Made by a program: the position numbers and the translations under genes
Shown: one piece after another, positions 1 through 7,627 of the stretch
Layout: the number at the start of each line of letters is the position of its first letter
Numbering within the stretch: position 1 is the first letter of the stretch
DNA from: Candidatus Sumerlaeota bacterium
GTDB lineage: Bacteria > Sumerlaeota > Sumerlaeia > JAFGJS01
DNA: 10,495 nt
Reading direction: 5' to 3'
NCBI GenBank assembly: GCA_016928995.1
Contig: JAFGJS010000124.1
Span: 1-10,495, forward strand
Notes under the pieces: model-generated
Databases searched by the model: none
The model's input: the letters and a program-made list of their open reading frames with translations, nothing else
What the model was told of the DNA's origin: nothing

Positions 1-1
1 C

Positions 2-82
2 GAAGCAGCCGTGAGCGCCACCCTGGGTGGACGCACAACAACACCCCAGGCTGGCGGGATTTTTGCCCCGCAAAAATCATGA
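2..82 (+). CDS. Possible C-terminal end of an unidentified protein, cut by the window edge
   Basis: Frame 2 is open from the left edge to a TGA at 80-82 and would give 26 residues ending in GGIFAPQKS. The composition (small residues, Thr, Gly, no runs) looks protein-like. No family can be named from so short a piece. Another plus frame is also open, from base 1 to a TAA at 172-174, with higher GC at third positions but many Trp, His and Cys residues, so the frame choice is uncertain. If real, the gene converges on the kinase gene. Alternatively the stretch is non-coding and holds small repeats. Confidence 0.25.
   Translation, partial: EAAVSATLGGRTTTPQAGGIFAPQKS
58..78. repeat. Perfect 8-bp inverted repeat with 5-nt loop
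   Basis: GATTTTTG at 58-65 and CAAAAATC at 71-78 are exact reverse complements around the loop CCCCG, so either strand could form a short AT-rich hairpin. It has no following T tract, so it is not a standard intrinsic terminator. It lies just before a possible stop codon at 80-82. It may be chance. Confidence 0.4.
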
Positions 83-154
83 CAGCCGTGTTATGCAATT
101 TCGCAGCTGACGAGAGATACACTCAGCTGCATGGCATGATTGATGGGACTATCG

Positions 155-163
155 AAAAAAAAA
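155..163 (-). other. Nine-base U tract just downstream of the kinase stop codon
   Basis: Nine A residues on the plus strand (155-163) read as nine U in the transcript of the minus-strand kinase gene, starting about 7 nt after its TAG stop. A U tract here suggests a transcription end. However, I find no convincing GC-rich stem directly before it (only GCGCTGCG), so an intrinsic terminator is not demonstrated. Confidence 0.3.
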
Positions 164-170
164 CGCAGCG

Positions 171-2831
171 CTAATCCATCTCGTCAAACTTGCTGATGTC
201 GAAACTGGAATTGTCAAATCCAGAGGTGTATTCCGGCGACAGCGTGACATACTGCGGATATTCCGGAAAAAGATTCTGCAAAATATCCGCCAACTCCACC
301 TTCAGCTCGCGCGCGTCATTATAGCGATGCTCTGGTTTCTTTTCCAGGCACTTCATCGTGATCGCATCGATTTCCTTTGGGATCACGCTGGAAAAATCCC
401 GCAACGGCGTCGGCTGGATGTTCACATGTTGAAACGCGATGTCGCCTGAGATGAACGGAGGCGTGCCGACCAGCATCTCATATAGAATGATCCCGGTCGC
501 ATAAATATCCGACCGGCCGTCGATGCGATAGCCCTGCACCTGCTCCGGAGACATATAACGCGGCGTGCCGATCAACGCCCCCGTCGGCGTGAATGTCGCA
601 TTGTCCAGATGCACGATCCCAAAGTCCGTGATTTTCGCCACATGATTCGACGTGATCAGAATGTTGTCCGGCTTGATGTCGCGATGAATGATCCCCTTGG
701 CGTGCGTCGCCTCCAGCGCGCTGCACAGCTGCGCCATGTAATAAACCATCTGCGAAATATAAGACTCATCCAGCTCCGAGCTCTTCTGCAGCCGCTCCTC
801 CAGGATGTCGCGCAGAGAAGGTCCGTCCACAAACTCCATCGAAATATAATTATGCTCGGAGTCCCGGCTCGGATTGATCTCGAAAATTTGCACGATGTTC
901 GGATGATCCAGCGTCGCCGCGATGTTCGCCTCGCGGAAGAAGCGATCCACCGCCTTGCGCGACGAAGTGAGTGAATCCCGTAAAATCTTCATCGCCACTT
1001 TGCGGTTGTTTTGCAGATCATAAACCTTATGCACAACCCCCATGCCGCCGCTGCCGATCTTCTCAATGTACTGATAGCGCCCGGCCGCGGCCTCGCCGAT
1101 CAACTCGATCATCTTCGGATCCCGCAGGTTCGAATGCGTCGCCTCGGCGTCCTCGCGCGCCATCCGGCTCAGCCGTTCCTGCAAAGCTAGTGTGCGCGCG
1201 CGGATGTCCCGGTAATCCGGATTAAAACTGTCCAGCATATGCGCGACCTCGTAAGCCCGGTGCAGCTGCCCAGCGCTCTCATACGCCGTATGCAGCCCGT
1301 AAAGCAACGGCTGAAGATCCTGCGACATCGGCAGCTGACGCGCCAGTTCCAACGCGTCAACCAAGTCGCCCGTTTCCGTGTATATCTTGATCAAGCGCAG
1401 ATAAGCCTCCGTCTGACGCTCGGGAAAAGTGGACGCTGTCTTCAGCTGTTCGATCGCCTTGGAAAACTCCTTCTGCCGCAAGTGCAGCTGCGCCGACTGC
1501 AGCAGGATCTCCGGCGAGTCCGGATCGCGCCGCAACAAAATATCGAAACAGCGCCGCAGCTTGATGATCAACTCCTCATTGTCCGGATCGATCTCATACC
1601 CCCGCTTCAAGTACCGTGTCGCGCTCAGATGCTTGCCCGCTTCCAGGCAATACTCCGACAGCACCGCCAGATGCTCTGTTTTGGGAAACTCGATATGCAG
1701 CAGCGCAAGATCGATCTGCGAAAAAATCTCGGCGCCTTCCGTCGCGCCTAATTTCAACGCAGTGATGTAAGACTCCAGCGCGCGCTCATAACGCTTATTC
1801 TTCAAACTCAGGTCGCCCATGGCGATCTGCGCCGTTCGCTCCGTCTCGATCTCCTTGAGCTGTTCAGCCTCTTGAATCACCAGATCGTTGCGATTGATGA
1901 AATGCAGCAGATAGCCCGCGGCGTCCAGTTCTCCGCGCTTTTCCAGCGCCACCGCAATCTGGTTGAGCATCTGCTTCGCTTCCTCGTCGATCGGGATGCG
2001 CTTGATGCAGTCGAACGCCGCGCGATAATCCTCCATTTGGATCAGCGCATGCGAGAGGCCCTTGATCAAACGGACGTTGGTGAAAGAACGATCCGGATCC
2101 AACATGCGGAAAACACGCAACGCCTCCATCGGATTATCGGCCATCAAATAGAGCGAGCACAGCTCCATCCGGTAACTATGCTGCTGCGGCGGATCGGCGT
2201 GCGGAATCAAATCCTTTTCCAATAGCTGAGTCAGCTGTTGGGCGATCTTCACCCCGCCCTCGTCCAGCGCGCGTTTCAATATGCGGAAAGCCTCCGCCGC
2301 CCGGCCGATTTTCCGCATCACGTCCCCAAGCAAATAAGCCAGGTCGCTGTTCAGCGTATCCAGTCGCGCCGCAAGCGCGCCCGTGGCCACGAAACCCGCC
2401 ATCGCCTCCGGATCCTGACGCAGCGCCCGCTGGTACGCCTCGAACGCCCCTTGCTGATCGCCGCGCATCAAACGCAAATCCGCCCAGACCTTCAGCAAAT
2501 CCGCCGAATGCGGCAAATCGTTCAACAACTCCTCAATGGAAAGCTGATATTGCTCCAGGGCATGGCCGTCGCCGTTCTGAATCGCGTCGCCGACCGCCAT
2601 GATGTCTTCAATATTTTGGATCAAATAGCACACGCTCATCGCGCGTTGCGCAGTGTCATTCTCCGGAAAAAGGTCCACGGCCTTCTCATAAACCTGCAAT
2701 GCATCGCCGCAAAAAATGCCCGTGCGGTAATACAAATCCGCCCGCTGAAGATGCAAGTCCGCATCCTCAGGCGTCTGCCGTAGACATTCCTCCAAATAGC
2801 GCAACTCCGCGCTTGCTTCCAACCGGTTCAT
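171..2831 (-). CDS. TPR-array protein with C-terminal Ser/Thr protein kinase domain
   Basis: An 886-residue predicted cytoplasmic protein that should phosphorylate Ser/Thr on partner proteins recruited by its helical repeats. Residues about 20-550 are alpha-helical TPR-like repeats; clear units lie near 21-56, 110-143, 333-362 and 440-470. The Hanks-type kinase domain spans about 587-852. It has a glycine loop GSGGMG (593-598), ATP-binding Lys615 in VAMK, helix-C Glu634, HRDIKPDN with catalytic Asp718, DFG at 736-738, and GTPRYMSPE at 755-763. All catalytic residues are present, and the HRD arginine suggests control by activation-loop phosphorylation. There is no transmembrane segment or signal peptide. 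The kinase is C-terminal, whereas many bacterial kinases of this type carry it at the N-terminus. An acidic tail (853-886) ends in three FD-containing pentads. The ATG at 2829-2831 lacks a clear Shine-Dalgarno. The kinase call is secure; the substrate and signal are unknown. Confidence 0.95.
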   Translation of the reverse strand: MNRLEASAELRYLEECLRQTPEDADLHLQRADLYYRTGIFCGDALQVYEKAVDLFPENDTAQRAMSVCYLIQNIEDIMAVGDAIQNGDGHALEQYQLSIEELLNDLPHSADLLKVWADLRLMRGDQQGAFEAYQRALRQDPEAMAGFVATGALAARLDTLNSDLAYLLGDVMRKIGRAAEAFRILKRALDEGGVKIAQQLTQLLEKDLIPHADPPQQHSYRMELCSLYLMADNPMEALRVFRMLDPDRSFTNVRLIKGLSHALIQMEDYRAAFDCIKRIPIDEEAKQMLNQIAVALEKRGELDAAGYLLHFINRNDLVIQEAEQLKEIETERTAQIAMGDLSLKNKRYERALESYITALKLGATEGAEIFSQIDLALLHIEFPKTEHLAVLSEYCLEAGKHLSATRYLKRGYEIDPDNEELIIKLRRCFDILLRRDPDSPEILLQSAQLHLRQKEFSKAIEQLKTASTFPERQTEAYLRLIKIYTETGDLVDALELARQLPMSQDLQPLLYGLHTAYESAGQLHRAYEVAHMLDSFNPDYRDIRARTLALQERLSRMAREDAEATHSNLRDPKMIELIGEAAAGRYQYIEKIGSGGMGVVHKVYDLQNNRKVAMKILRDSLTSSRKAVDRFFREANIAATLDHPNIVQIFEINPSRDSEHNYISMEFVDGPSLRDILEERLQKSSELDESYISQMVYYMAQLCSALEATHAKGIIHRDIKPDNILITSNHVAKITDFGIVHLDNATFTPTGALIGTPRYMSPEQVQGYRIDGRSDIYATGIILYEMLVGTPPFISGDIAFQHVNIQPTPLRDFSSVIPKEIDAITMKCLEKKPEHRYNDARELKVELADILQNLFPEYPQYVTLSPEYTSGFDNSSFDISKFDEMD

Positions 2832-3085
2832 GGTTAAGTTTGATTCACTGAATTCAATTCGGCGCGTTGATCCAAGTCTGATGGAACCTTACTGCCGCTT
2901 GTTCCCCCGCCGCACATCCCACATTGTTGATATTTGAATCATCGGCCATTGCGGCGAAAAACGCAAGAACGCATTTTGTTTTCACTGCGCCCGAGATGCT
3001 CTTGTCCCGGAAATTTGCCTTGTTCCTCCATTCCGCACATGCTAACTTTCCTTGATTCCACATCGACCCAACGGGAGCGCACATC
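2832..3085. other. Divergent intergenic region between kinase and cinA genes
   Basis: This 254-bp gap must hold the promoters of both flanking genes. On the plus strand a weak candidate for cinA is TTGTTC at 3020-3025, a 17-nt spacer, then TAACTT at 3043-3048, matching consensus only partly. I see no convincing promoter for the kinase on the minus strand. A 31-codon minus-strand frame starting with MADDSN and ending at 2854 lies here, but it has no ribosome-binding site or recognisable features and is not called. Confidence 0.4.
3073..3077 (+). promoter_or_regulatory. Shine-Dalgarno site of cinA
   Basis: GGGAG lies 8 nt before the ATG at 3086. This supports that start, and the protein then begins directly with the first beta strand of the CinA fold (IEILSTGNEIL). 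Confidence 0.65.
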
Positions 3086-4348
3086 ATGCCGCGGCAATCC
3101 ATCGAGATTCTCTCCACCGGCAACGAAATCCTCGAAGGGCTTTACGCCGACGCCAACGCCCAATGGCTCAGCGCCCGGCTGAACGAAATGGGCTTGCCCG
3201 TCCGCTTCCATCTCAGCGTGCGCGATGATCCGGACGACCTGCGCGAACAGCTCGCACAATCCCTGAACCGCTCGCAGCTGGTCATCCTCTCCGGCGGACT
3301 CGGCCCCACCCGCGACGACCTCACGCGCCAAACGGTGCTCGCTGTCTATAAGACCAGCGCCCAGCGCGATCCACGCGCCGAGAGCATGATTCGCGAACGC
3401 TTCGCCAAACGCGAACGTGAGCTCCCTGAAAACAATCTGGCCCAGGCTGATTTGCCCCTCGGCTGCATTCCGCTGTATAACCATTGCGGCACGGCGCCCG
3501 GCTTCATCATGCCCGCCGGCAAGGGACGCGGCGCCTTGATCTGCCTGCCCGGTCCGCCGTTCGAACTCCACGCGATGTTTGAAGCATCCGCCCGGTCCTG
3601 GCTCGAACAAACCTTCCCCCCGACGGAAGCGAGACGCCTGCGCGTGTTGCATGTCTTCAATCGCCCCGAATCCGATGTGGATCAAACCCTCCACCCGCTC
3701 TATGGTCGCGATGAAAAGATCTACCTCGGCCTGCGGGCCAAGGGCGGCATCATTGACGTTCGCATCACCGCGCGCGGCGCCACGCCCGAAGAGGCGAACG
3801 TTCGCATCAGTCAATGCGAAGCGGACGTTAGGCGTTTGCTGGGACCGGAGGACGTTTTTGCCACAGATGGCGGCGCAATGGAGGAAGCCGTCGTGGAATT
3901 GCTCAAGCGCTCAGGCAAAACCATCGCCTGCGCCGAATCATGCACCGCCGGCATGATCGCCGCCCGGCTTGCGAACGTCAGCGGTAGTTCCGAGTGCCTC
4001 TATGAATCCTACATCACCTACAGCAACGAAGCCAAAACACGAATTCTCGGCGTGCGGCCCGAAACTCTCGCCGCGCATGGCGCCGTCTCCGCGCAGACCG
4101 CCGCTGAAATGGCCCGGGGCGCGCGCAAAATCGCCGCCGCCGGCATCGCCCTCAGCGTCACCGGCATCGCTGGACCCACGGGCGGCAGCGCGGAAAAACC
4201 TGTCGGCCTTACATGGTTCGGCCTTGCTACGGATTCCGGCGTGCAGACCGTCCGGCAAAATTTCCTCGGCGACCGTCAGCAAAATCGATCCGCCGCCGCT
4301 CTGTTCGCTCTTGACCTTGCGCGGCGCGCTCTGCTTCGCGAACAATGA
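3086..4348 (+). CDS. cinA: CinA family protein: nicotinamide-nucleotide amidohydrolase
   Basis: A full-length 420-residue two-domain CinA protein, the usual length for the family. The N-terminal MoCF-like domain (about 1-170) shows STGNEIL (10-16) and the binding-loop motif SGGLGPTRDDLT (69-80). In characterised CinA proteins this domain has ADP-ribose pyrophosphatase activity. The C-terminal PncC domain (about 262-420) has the active-site segment CAESCTAG (282-289) and VTGIAGPTGG (358-367). PncC converts nicotinamide mononucleotide to nicotinic acid mononucleotide plus ammonia, recycling the NMN made by DNA ligase and other NAD consumers. The old name 'competence/damage-inducible protein A' comes from its operon context in some species; nothing here ties it to competence or recA. 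It ends with TGA at 4346-4348 and is the upstream member of a possible loose pair with the peptidase gene 165 bp downstream. Confidence 0.96.
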   Translation: MPRQSIEILSTGNEILEGLYADANAQWLSARLNEMGLPVRFHLSVRDDPDDLREQLAQSLNRSQLVILSGGLGPTRDDLTRQTVLAVYKTSAQRDPRAESMIRERFAKRERELPENNLAQADLPLGCIPLYNHCGTAPGFIMPAGKGRGALICLPGPPFELHAMFEASARSWLEQTFPPTEARRLRVLHVFNRPESDVDQTLHPLYGRDEKIYLGLRAKGGIIDVRITARGATPEEANVRISQCEADVRRLLGPEDVFATDGGAMEEAVVELLKRSGKTIACAESCTAGMIAARLANVSGSSECLYESYITYSNEAKTRILGVRPETLAAHGAVSAQTAAEMARGARKIAAAGIALSVTGIAGPTGGSAEKPVGLTWFGLATDSGVQTVRQNFLGDRQQNRSAAALFALDLARRALLREQ

Positions 4349-4513
4349 TTGAAGAAAAGAATCAGCCGCATGCATTCATTATCTATAGAGCCAATGACGT
4401 TTAATGCTGAAAGCGATTGCCCGGCCGAAGAGGAAGACTTGACTTCCGCGGCGCGATCACGTCAATACTTTCCAGAATCATTCACCAAACATACGAGGAG
4501 CCAGCTGACAATC
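4349..4513. other. Spacer between cinA and the M23-like peptidase gene
   Basis: This 165-bp spacer is open in the peptidase frame from a TTG at 4349. The encoded 55 residues are polar and would bury the signal peptide, so I treat the stretch as non-coding. A TTGACT hexamer at 4439-4444 sits inside a near-palindrome (GGAAG...CTTCC, 4432-4447). An AATACT element follows 19 nt later, which makes only a weak promoter candidate. No terminator for cinA is evident. Confidence 0.45.
4495..4500 (+). promoter_or_regulatory. Shine-Dalgarno site that decides the peptidase gene start
   Basis: GAGGAG ends 13 nt before the ATG at 4514. The spacing is longer than optimal, but this is the only purine-rich site near any in-frame start, and the ATG begins a canonical signal peptide. 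It favours 4514 over the upstream in-frame TTG at 4349. Confidence 0.5.
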
Positions 4514-5905
4514 ATGAATACCCAACGCCTTTTTTGCGGATCAATCCTTCTGACGCTCCTGAGCATGCTGTTTATGTCTCCCGCTCCCGGCCGCGCGCAG
4601 GATGAGCCGCTTCCCCATTCTCCCCAGGCCGACGCCGAATGGCTCGATAACATCCGCCAAAATCACCAGCAGATCGCCGAACGTCTGGAATTCACCTACA
4701 ACTCGGCTGAAAACACAGCGATGCTCTCCAATGACGACCTCTACACCCTCGCCGTCTGCCGTTATTATGGCGGCGACTATAACGGCTCGCTGCAAATCTG
4801 TGTCGTGCTGAGGACGTTCTCGGAATACGCCCAAAAAGCCTTCTATCTCACCGCGCTCAACTACTTTCAATTATACCATGATATAGAAGACTGGAATATC
4901 AAAATGCTGCTCGCCATTCGTGAATGCTTGCTGCTCAACACCGACGATCCACGAACCTGGATGGCGATCCAATCCATCTTCATGACAGCCCCTCGTTCCA
5001 GTGGAAACACCATCACCCAATCCTTCGTTCGTCAACTGCGCCAGGATTGCCGGGGCCGCTTCGGCGAAAACCTGATCTGGGGCCACCTTCAGCAAATCCG
5101 CTTTCAGTACGACGCCGCTGAAACGGCCTACATGGAAGCATGGCGCATGGCTAAAAAGAATCCAGCGACCCTGCAAGCCCTGATCTGGCATTATCGCCAG
5201 CGCGGCATGCTCGAACAGTCCCTTCCGCCCCTGCGCAGCATGGTTCTGCTGCAATGGGATGAACGCTTCGCCGAAGAACTCCAGCGCGATGAAGCCGCGC
5301 TGGAACGCCTGAAAAAACTCAAGAGCGGCGAACTGCAGCTCGCGCCTGTTCCCGCTTCTTCCGGCAAACCGGTCTACCAGTTTCCTTGGCCCGCCGGCGA
5401 GGCGCGCTACCTGGCTGATCCATCGCAATATTCGCCGGCGGCCAAGAACCTCGCCCATGAAGGCCGCGGACAGCACGCCTACGATTTCATCATGCCCGCC
5501 GGCAGCGCCATCTGCGCCATGCGCTCTGGAACCGTCATCGAAATCGAGCAAGTCGGTGAAACCGACAAAGGCAGCAAGGAACTCGTCAACTTCGTCGCCA
5601 TCCGCCACGACGACGGCACGATCGCGCGCTATTTCAACATCGCCAACGTCTCCTGCGAATTCAAACTTGGCGAATCCGTGCATGCGGGCGACGTCATCGC
5701 CATCGTGTCACGGACCTACACGACGCTCAGCTCGCACCTCCACGTCGATGTCGTCCAGAAAGCTCCCAGGAAAACCGGCCTGCCCTATTACTACCGGAAT
5801 TGCGAAACAATTCCCTTCGAATTCGCGGAATGGAACACCATGAACATCCCGCGGGAAGACCGGTTGAACGCCTGGCACATTTCGCTCAACAGCGGCAGGA
5901 AATAA
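4514..5905 (+). CDS. Secreted M23-like metallopeptidase with N-terminal helical-repeat region
   Basis: A 463-residue predicted exported protein. Residues 1-28 form a signal peptide (basic start, hydrophobic core LLTLLSMLF, likely cleavage after GRA). Residues about 70-250 are alpha-helical and TPR-like, with paired helices rich in Tyr, Ala and Leu. The C-terminal part, about 285-430, is an M23/LytM-type domain. Predicted zinc ligands are His315 (AHEGRG), Asp324 (AYDF) and His410 in HLH; His408 would be the catalytic base. The surrounding pattern (MPAG, RSGTV, GESVHAGD, SSHLHVDV) also matches the family. M23 enzymes cut glycyl or related peptide bonds, usually in peptidoglycan crosslinks, so a periplasmic cell-wall role is likely. 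The helical half could dock partners. The substrate is not proven, and all ligands being present argues against a degenerate LytM scaffold. It converges on the hydrolase gene with a 61-bp gap. Confidence 0.87.
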   Translation: MNTQRLFCGSILLTLLSMLFMSPAPGRAQDEPLPHSPQADAEWLDNIRQNHQQIAERLEFTYNSAENTAMLSNDDLYTLAVCRYYGGDYNGSLQICVVLRTFSEYAQKAFYLTALNYFQLYHDIEDWNIKMLLAIRECLLLNTDDPRTWMAIQSIFMTAPRSSGNTITQSFVRQLRQDCRGRFGENLIWGHLQQIRFQYDAAETAYMEAWRMAKKNPATLQALIWHYRQRGMLEQSLPPLRSMVLLQWDERFAEELQRDEAALERLKKLKSGELQLAPVPASSGKPVYQFPWPAGEARYLADPSQYSPAAKNLAHEGRGQHAYDFIMPAGSAICAMRSGTVIEIEQVGETDKGSKELVNFVAIRHDDGTIARYFNIANVSCEFKLGESVHAGDVIAIVSRTYTTLSSHLHVDVVQKAPRKTGLPYYYRNCETIPFEFAEWNTMNIPREDRLNAWHISLNSGRK

Positions 5906-5966
5906 ATCGGTTCTCGATCTCTGTTGCGTCATCACAGGCAGGGAAGCGCCATTGCATCGGCGAAGG
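5906..5966. other. Short gap between convergent genes
   Basis: Sixty-one bases separate the stop codons of the convergent peptidase and hydrolase genes. I see no stem followed by a T tract on either strand, so the transcription ends of the two genes are not visible. Confidence 0.4.
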
Positions 5967-7427
5967 TCAGGGGTAGATTTCCCACTCTTGCGCGGATGCC
6001 GGTAGAATGAAGGGTGGATAGTCGATGACTTCGACCAGAATTTCCCCCCGCCAGTCCGCTGATTCATGCACGTAGCTGCCGTTGCTCAATGTGGAGATGA
6101 TGGTGATGTCTGAGTCGAGTTCTTCCGTGTCATCGCCGAATGGATTTTCAATGATTCCATAGAAATAGTCGTTGTCGATCTCCCGCACGTCGAACTCCAG
6201 GCGCAATGTTTGTTCACCCGGCAAAACAAAGTCGTCAAAGAGCTGCTGGTTGATCGCCACGTCTTCGTCTTCATCCAATTCAATCAGCTCGATCGTGCGG
6301 CCGAGATAGTCGATGCGATTGACGGGATCTGTGACGCCGAAACGCGTCGCGGCGCGAGGACTGTACACCTCGCAGCCAAAGACGGCCTCGCCTTCGCCCA
6401 TGATGGCCGATTCGGGCAGGTCGGTGACGCGCACGGTTTGCAGCGTCACGCGAACGCGCCGCGTGGATGTCAGATCGGCGGCGAGACCGGCCCGGATGCC
6501 GGGATAGTCGCGCAGCGAATCATGCGTGGCGTATGCGAAGCTTTTCGTGGGGCGTTGACCGAAATATTTCGAGCGCTCCGTCACCTCGTGAAAATAAGCG
6601 TCCACGCAAAGCCCGATCCCGTCGTTCGCCTCGCCGGACGCCAGCGTCAGGGCGCTTTCATAGAGATCGTCATCCGTGGAGATCCAATGCATCACGATCA
6701 TGTTCGCGTAGAGCGGGCTGTCCATCTCCGTGCGGGGATTATGCAGATTCGCTTCGAGCCAGTCGTAATCCATCTGCTCCACGTCGATCGTGTCGATGTC
6801 GTAATCATCGTCGAGCAGATCGGCAAGCGATCCGCCTTGCGAGCAGATCCAGTTTCCGCAAACCACGCCTTCGAGGGTGATGAAGCGCGCGATGCGCCCG
6901 GATGAAGCCAGGCCCTCATAGTCGTTTTCGATCATCCAGCGCGCGACATAGGCGCCCATGCTGGCGCCGGCGACGTTGATTTGCCGCGCGCCGGAGCGCT
7001 CCATCACATGCGCGCAAAACTTGGCCATGATCGCAGCGTAACGCGGAATGCCGCCGCCGTAAAGATCGGTGATCGCGTCCACCTCGGCCGCGTCGGCCGC
7101 GTCGTAGTAACCGGGGTAGGCGTCGCCGTAATAGCGCGCCATCGTGATTTGATTCGGCGCGCCGGGTTGATCGACGCCAGTCGGCAGATCCATCGGCGCG
7201 CCGATTTCAATAATTAATGAATGCTCTTCATCAATACCGACGACGCCGGATTCGGACGGACCGGATGAGTCGATCCCATCAAAGACGATCGTGGCGACTT
7301 GATCGGGACAATAAATGCCTTGCGCCGTTGCACGAGGCATGGAATTCAACAAGATAACAAGATACAATGCGGCACAATATAAAAAAGCCTTGCGGAGGCA
7401 GGTTGAATGGAGTTTGCCGGCGCTCAT
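5967..7427 (-). CDS. Exported alpha/beta-hydrolase (lipase/esterase-like) with unassigned C-terminal domain
   Basis: From the ATG at 7425-7427 the product has 486 residues. A signal peptide (hydrophobic AFLYCAALYLVILL) ends in the canonical site ATA|Q after residue 35. An alpha/beta-hydrolase domain follows, about 43-315. The nucleophile elbow GASMG (154-158) puts Ser156 in the GxSxG position, inside a beta-strand/helix context (INVAGASMGAYVARWM). An acid after the next strands (around Asp252-254) and His302 in ATHDSL are plausible triad partners. The rest (about 325-486) looks beta-rich and very acidic (DEDEDV; many Asp/Glu) and may be a beta-sandwich; I cannot name its family. The protein is probably an esterase or lipase acting outside the cytoplasm; the substrate is unknown. 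A TTG at 7458-7460 would add 11 residues. Neither start has a clear Shine-Dalgarno; I prefer the ATG. It is divergent from the histidine kinase gene. Confidence 0.8.
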   Translation of the reverse strand: MSAGKLHSTCLRKAFLYCAALYLVILLNSMPRATAQGIYCPDQVATIVFDGIDSSGPSESGVVGIDEEHSLIIEIGAPMDLPTGVDQPGAPNQITMARYYGDAYPGYYDAADAAEVDAITDLYGGGIPRYAAIMAKFCAHVMERSGARQINVAGASMGAYVARWMIENDYEGLASSGRIARFITLEGVVCGNWICSQGGSLADLLDDDYDIDTIDVEQMDYDWLEANLHNPRTEMDSPLYANMIVMHWISTDDDLYESALTLASGEANDGIGLCVDAYFHEVTERSKYFGQRPTKSFAYATHDSLRDYPGIRAGLAADLTSTRRVRVTLQTVRVTDLPESAIMGEGEAVFGCEVYSPRAATRFGVTDPVNRIDYLGRTIELIELDEDEDVAINQQLFDDFVLPGEQTLRLEFDVREIDNDYFYGIIENPFGDDTEELDSDITIISTLSNGSYVHESADWRGEILVEVIDYPPFILPASAQEWEIYP

Positions 7428-7519
7428 GTTGGTGTTCCGGTCGTTCTTGCGCTGATGCAATAATAACCAAAAATATAATTCATTATGGCGTGTCGAAAGT
7501 CCAGAGTGTTTTTCTGTGA

Positions 7520-7548
7520 TTGCTAATCATCAAGTGGTATTGTATAAT
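7520..7548 (+). promoter_or_regulatory. Distal sigma70-like promoter candidate for the histidine kinase gene
   Basis: TTGCTA (7520-7525) and a perfect TATAAT (7543-7548) are separated by exactly 17 nt. Transcription would start near 7555 and leave a leader of about 108 nt before the ATG at 7663. The AT-rich setting raises the chance of random matches. Confidence 0.45.
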
Positions 7549-7598
7549 GCCGATGTTTTATGCTGTGCAAGAATAAACAATGAACACTGAATGTGCTG

Positions 7599-7627
7599 TT
7601 GACACGCAATTGAAACATCAGTATATG
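7599..7627 (+). promoter_or_regulatory. Proximal sigma70-like promoter candidate for the histidine kinase gene
   Basis: A perfect TTGACA at 7599-7604, a 17-nt spacer and TATATG at 7622-7627 (four of six consensus bases) predict a start near 7634, about 29 nt before the ATG. It is the best-placed promoter in the window. Confidence 0.55.

Noticed and set aside
1239-2783. Several 110-180 codon plus-strand frames opposite the TPR region
   Set aside because: They are rich in Arg, Gln and Leu, as expected from reading TPR codons backwards, and none has a ribosome-binding site or recognisable motif.
2854-2949. Possible 31-residue protein (MADDSN...) on the minus strand between the kinase and cinA
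   Set aside because: No ribosome-binding site, no recognisable feature and no conservation evidence; a frame this short is expected by chance.
2939-3814. 291-codon minus-strand frame opposite the start of cinA
   Set aside because: The plus strand there encodes conserved CinA motifs (STGNEIL, SGGLGPTRDDLT); the antisense product shows no family features.
3086-4348. cinA as evidence of a competence locus
   Set aside because: The name is historical. No recA, com or pilus gene is present, and the conserved activity is NMN deamidation.
4349-4513. N-terminal extension of the peptidase from a TTG codon at 4349
   Set aside because: It would add 55 polar residues in front of a canonical signal peptide; the ATG at 4514 with GAGGAG upstream fits better.
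4871-5683. 270-codon minus-strand frame opposite the peptidase gene
   Set aside because: Shadow of the exported peptidase, whose signal peptide and zinc ligands mark the plus strand as coding.
6210-6905. 231-codon plus-strand frame opposite the hydrolase gene
   Set aside because: The minus strand carries a signal peptide and a GASMG nucleophile elbow; the plus frame has neither a start signal nor motifs.
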